This document shows positions 4,734 through 5,123 of a DNA stretch of 5,123 nucleotides, in pieces; positions within the stretch are counted from its first letter, which is position 1; the number at the start of each line of letters is the position of its first letter. The stretch is from positions 1-5,123 of the forward strand of contig JASHXJ010000103.1 of the NCBI GenBank assembly GCA_030043595.1, given 5' to 3'. The DNA comes from Trebonia sp. GTDB lineage: Bacteria > Actinomycetota > Actinomycetes > Streptosporangiales > Streptosporangiaceae. The position numbers and the translations under genes are program-made. A model generated the notes under the pieces. That model saw only the letters and a list, made by a program, of their open reading frames with translations, did not search any database and was not told the DNA's origin.

Positions 4734-5123
4734 AAGAGCCGGGCCTGCTGCGCCTTGTCCCGGCGCGCGGCGCGCGCCGCACCCGCCGCACCGCCGCGGC
4801 GGTCGAGCAGCGCGGGGTCCACCGAGGCGAGGAACGGCGACGGAGAGCACCTGGTCACCGAGCCGCGGATGGACCGCTCCGCGGCGGTCAGCAGTACCAG
4901 CCGTGTGGTCGCCCGGGTCATGCCGACGAACAGCAGCCTGCGCTCTTCCGCGTAATCCGCGACGGCGCCGGCCCACGGGCGCAGCGGGAGCAGGCCGTCG
5001 TCGCAGCCGGCGATGAACACGACGGGGAACTCCAGGCCCTTGGACGCGTGCAGCGTAAGCAGCGAGATCCGGTCGGCGCGCGGGTCAAGGGTGTCGGCTT
5101 CTGCGCCGAGCGCGAGCTCGTCA
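4730..5123 (-). CDS. UvrD/Rep-type superfamily 1 DNA helicase, C-terminal part (runs off the right edge)
   Basis: The last 130 residues are visible. R-I-S-L-L-T-L-H-A-S-K-G-L-E-F (18-32 of the fragment) is helicase motif V, followed by P-V-V-F-I-A-G-C-D-D-G-L-L-P. E-E-R-R-L-L-F-V-G-M-T-R-A (56-68) is motif VI with the nucleotide-contacting arginines. These are hallmarks of ATP-driven 3'-5' superfamily 1A helicases used in DNA repair and replication. A low-complexity Ala/Arg tail (about 104-123) ends in Q-Q-A-R-L-F, which resembles a sliding-clamp-binding motif. The ATPase half is outside the window, so the subfamily (UvrD, PcrA, Rep or a fused form) cannot be set. The gene lies upstream of the lipoprotein on the same strand, with 116 bp between them. 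Confidence 0.93.
   Translation of the reverse strand, partial: DELALGAEADTLDPRADRISLLTLHASKGLEFPVVFIAGCDDGLLPLRPWAGAVADYAEERRLLFVGMTRATTRLVLLTAAERSIRGSVTRCSPSPFLASVDPALLDRRGGAAGAARAARRDKAQQARLF

Overview
The window is high-GC DNA with GTG starts, strong GGAGG-type ribosome sites and several actinobacteria-specific families (DUF5753 regulator, DUF397 protein, Asp-box lipoprotein). This points to an actinomycete, but the sequence does not allow a genus call. No transposase, integrase, tRNA, rRNA or CRISPR array is visible.

Left part (1-2050). All genes here are on the minus strand. A luciferase-like flavin-dependent oxidoreductase begins at 247 and runs off the left edge. Upstream of it is a classic actinobacterial pair: an XRE helix-turn-helix regulator with a C-terminal DUF5753 domain (1911 to 1039), then a DUF397 protein (789 to 547). 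The two are usually adjacent in other genomes. Here 249 bp separate them, with inverted repeats and a TATAGT box. The DUF397 gene is followed by a small hairpin with a U tract. This part looks more AT-rich than the rest of the window.

Middle (1912-2572). About 660 bp lie upstream of the regulator without a gene I can support. The stretch is full of inverted repeats: a 32-bp imperfect palindrome at 2012-2043, two overlapping hairpins at 2087-2132, smaller hairpins at 2155-2184 and alternating CG tracts at 2229-2261.

Right-centre (2573-3299, plus strand). A 60-residue two-helix membrane protein is followed by a 34-bp perfect palindrome. One palindrome arm can alternatively pair with sequence just after the stop codon. 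Next come a second 20-bp palindrome and a 13-codon leader ORF with a strong ribosome site. The leader's stop overlaps the GTG start of a 121-residue helical protein. The RNA architecture suggests that the second gene is controlled by termination or translational coupling. Neither protein has a function I can name.

Right part (3300-5123, minus strand). A secreted lipoprotein with seven Asp-box repeats (a predicted beta-propeller) converges on the 121-residue gene. Upstream of it is the C-terminal end of a UvrD/Rep-type superfamily 1 helicase. That protein ends in a possible sliding-clamp-binding motif, and a 14-bp tandem repeat runs through its stop codon.

The clearest candidates for something undescribed are the small membrane protein/leader ORF/helical protein module with its switch-like hairpins, and the hairpin-rich intergenic DNA beside the XRE regulator.
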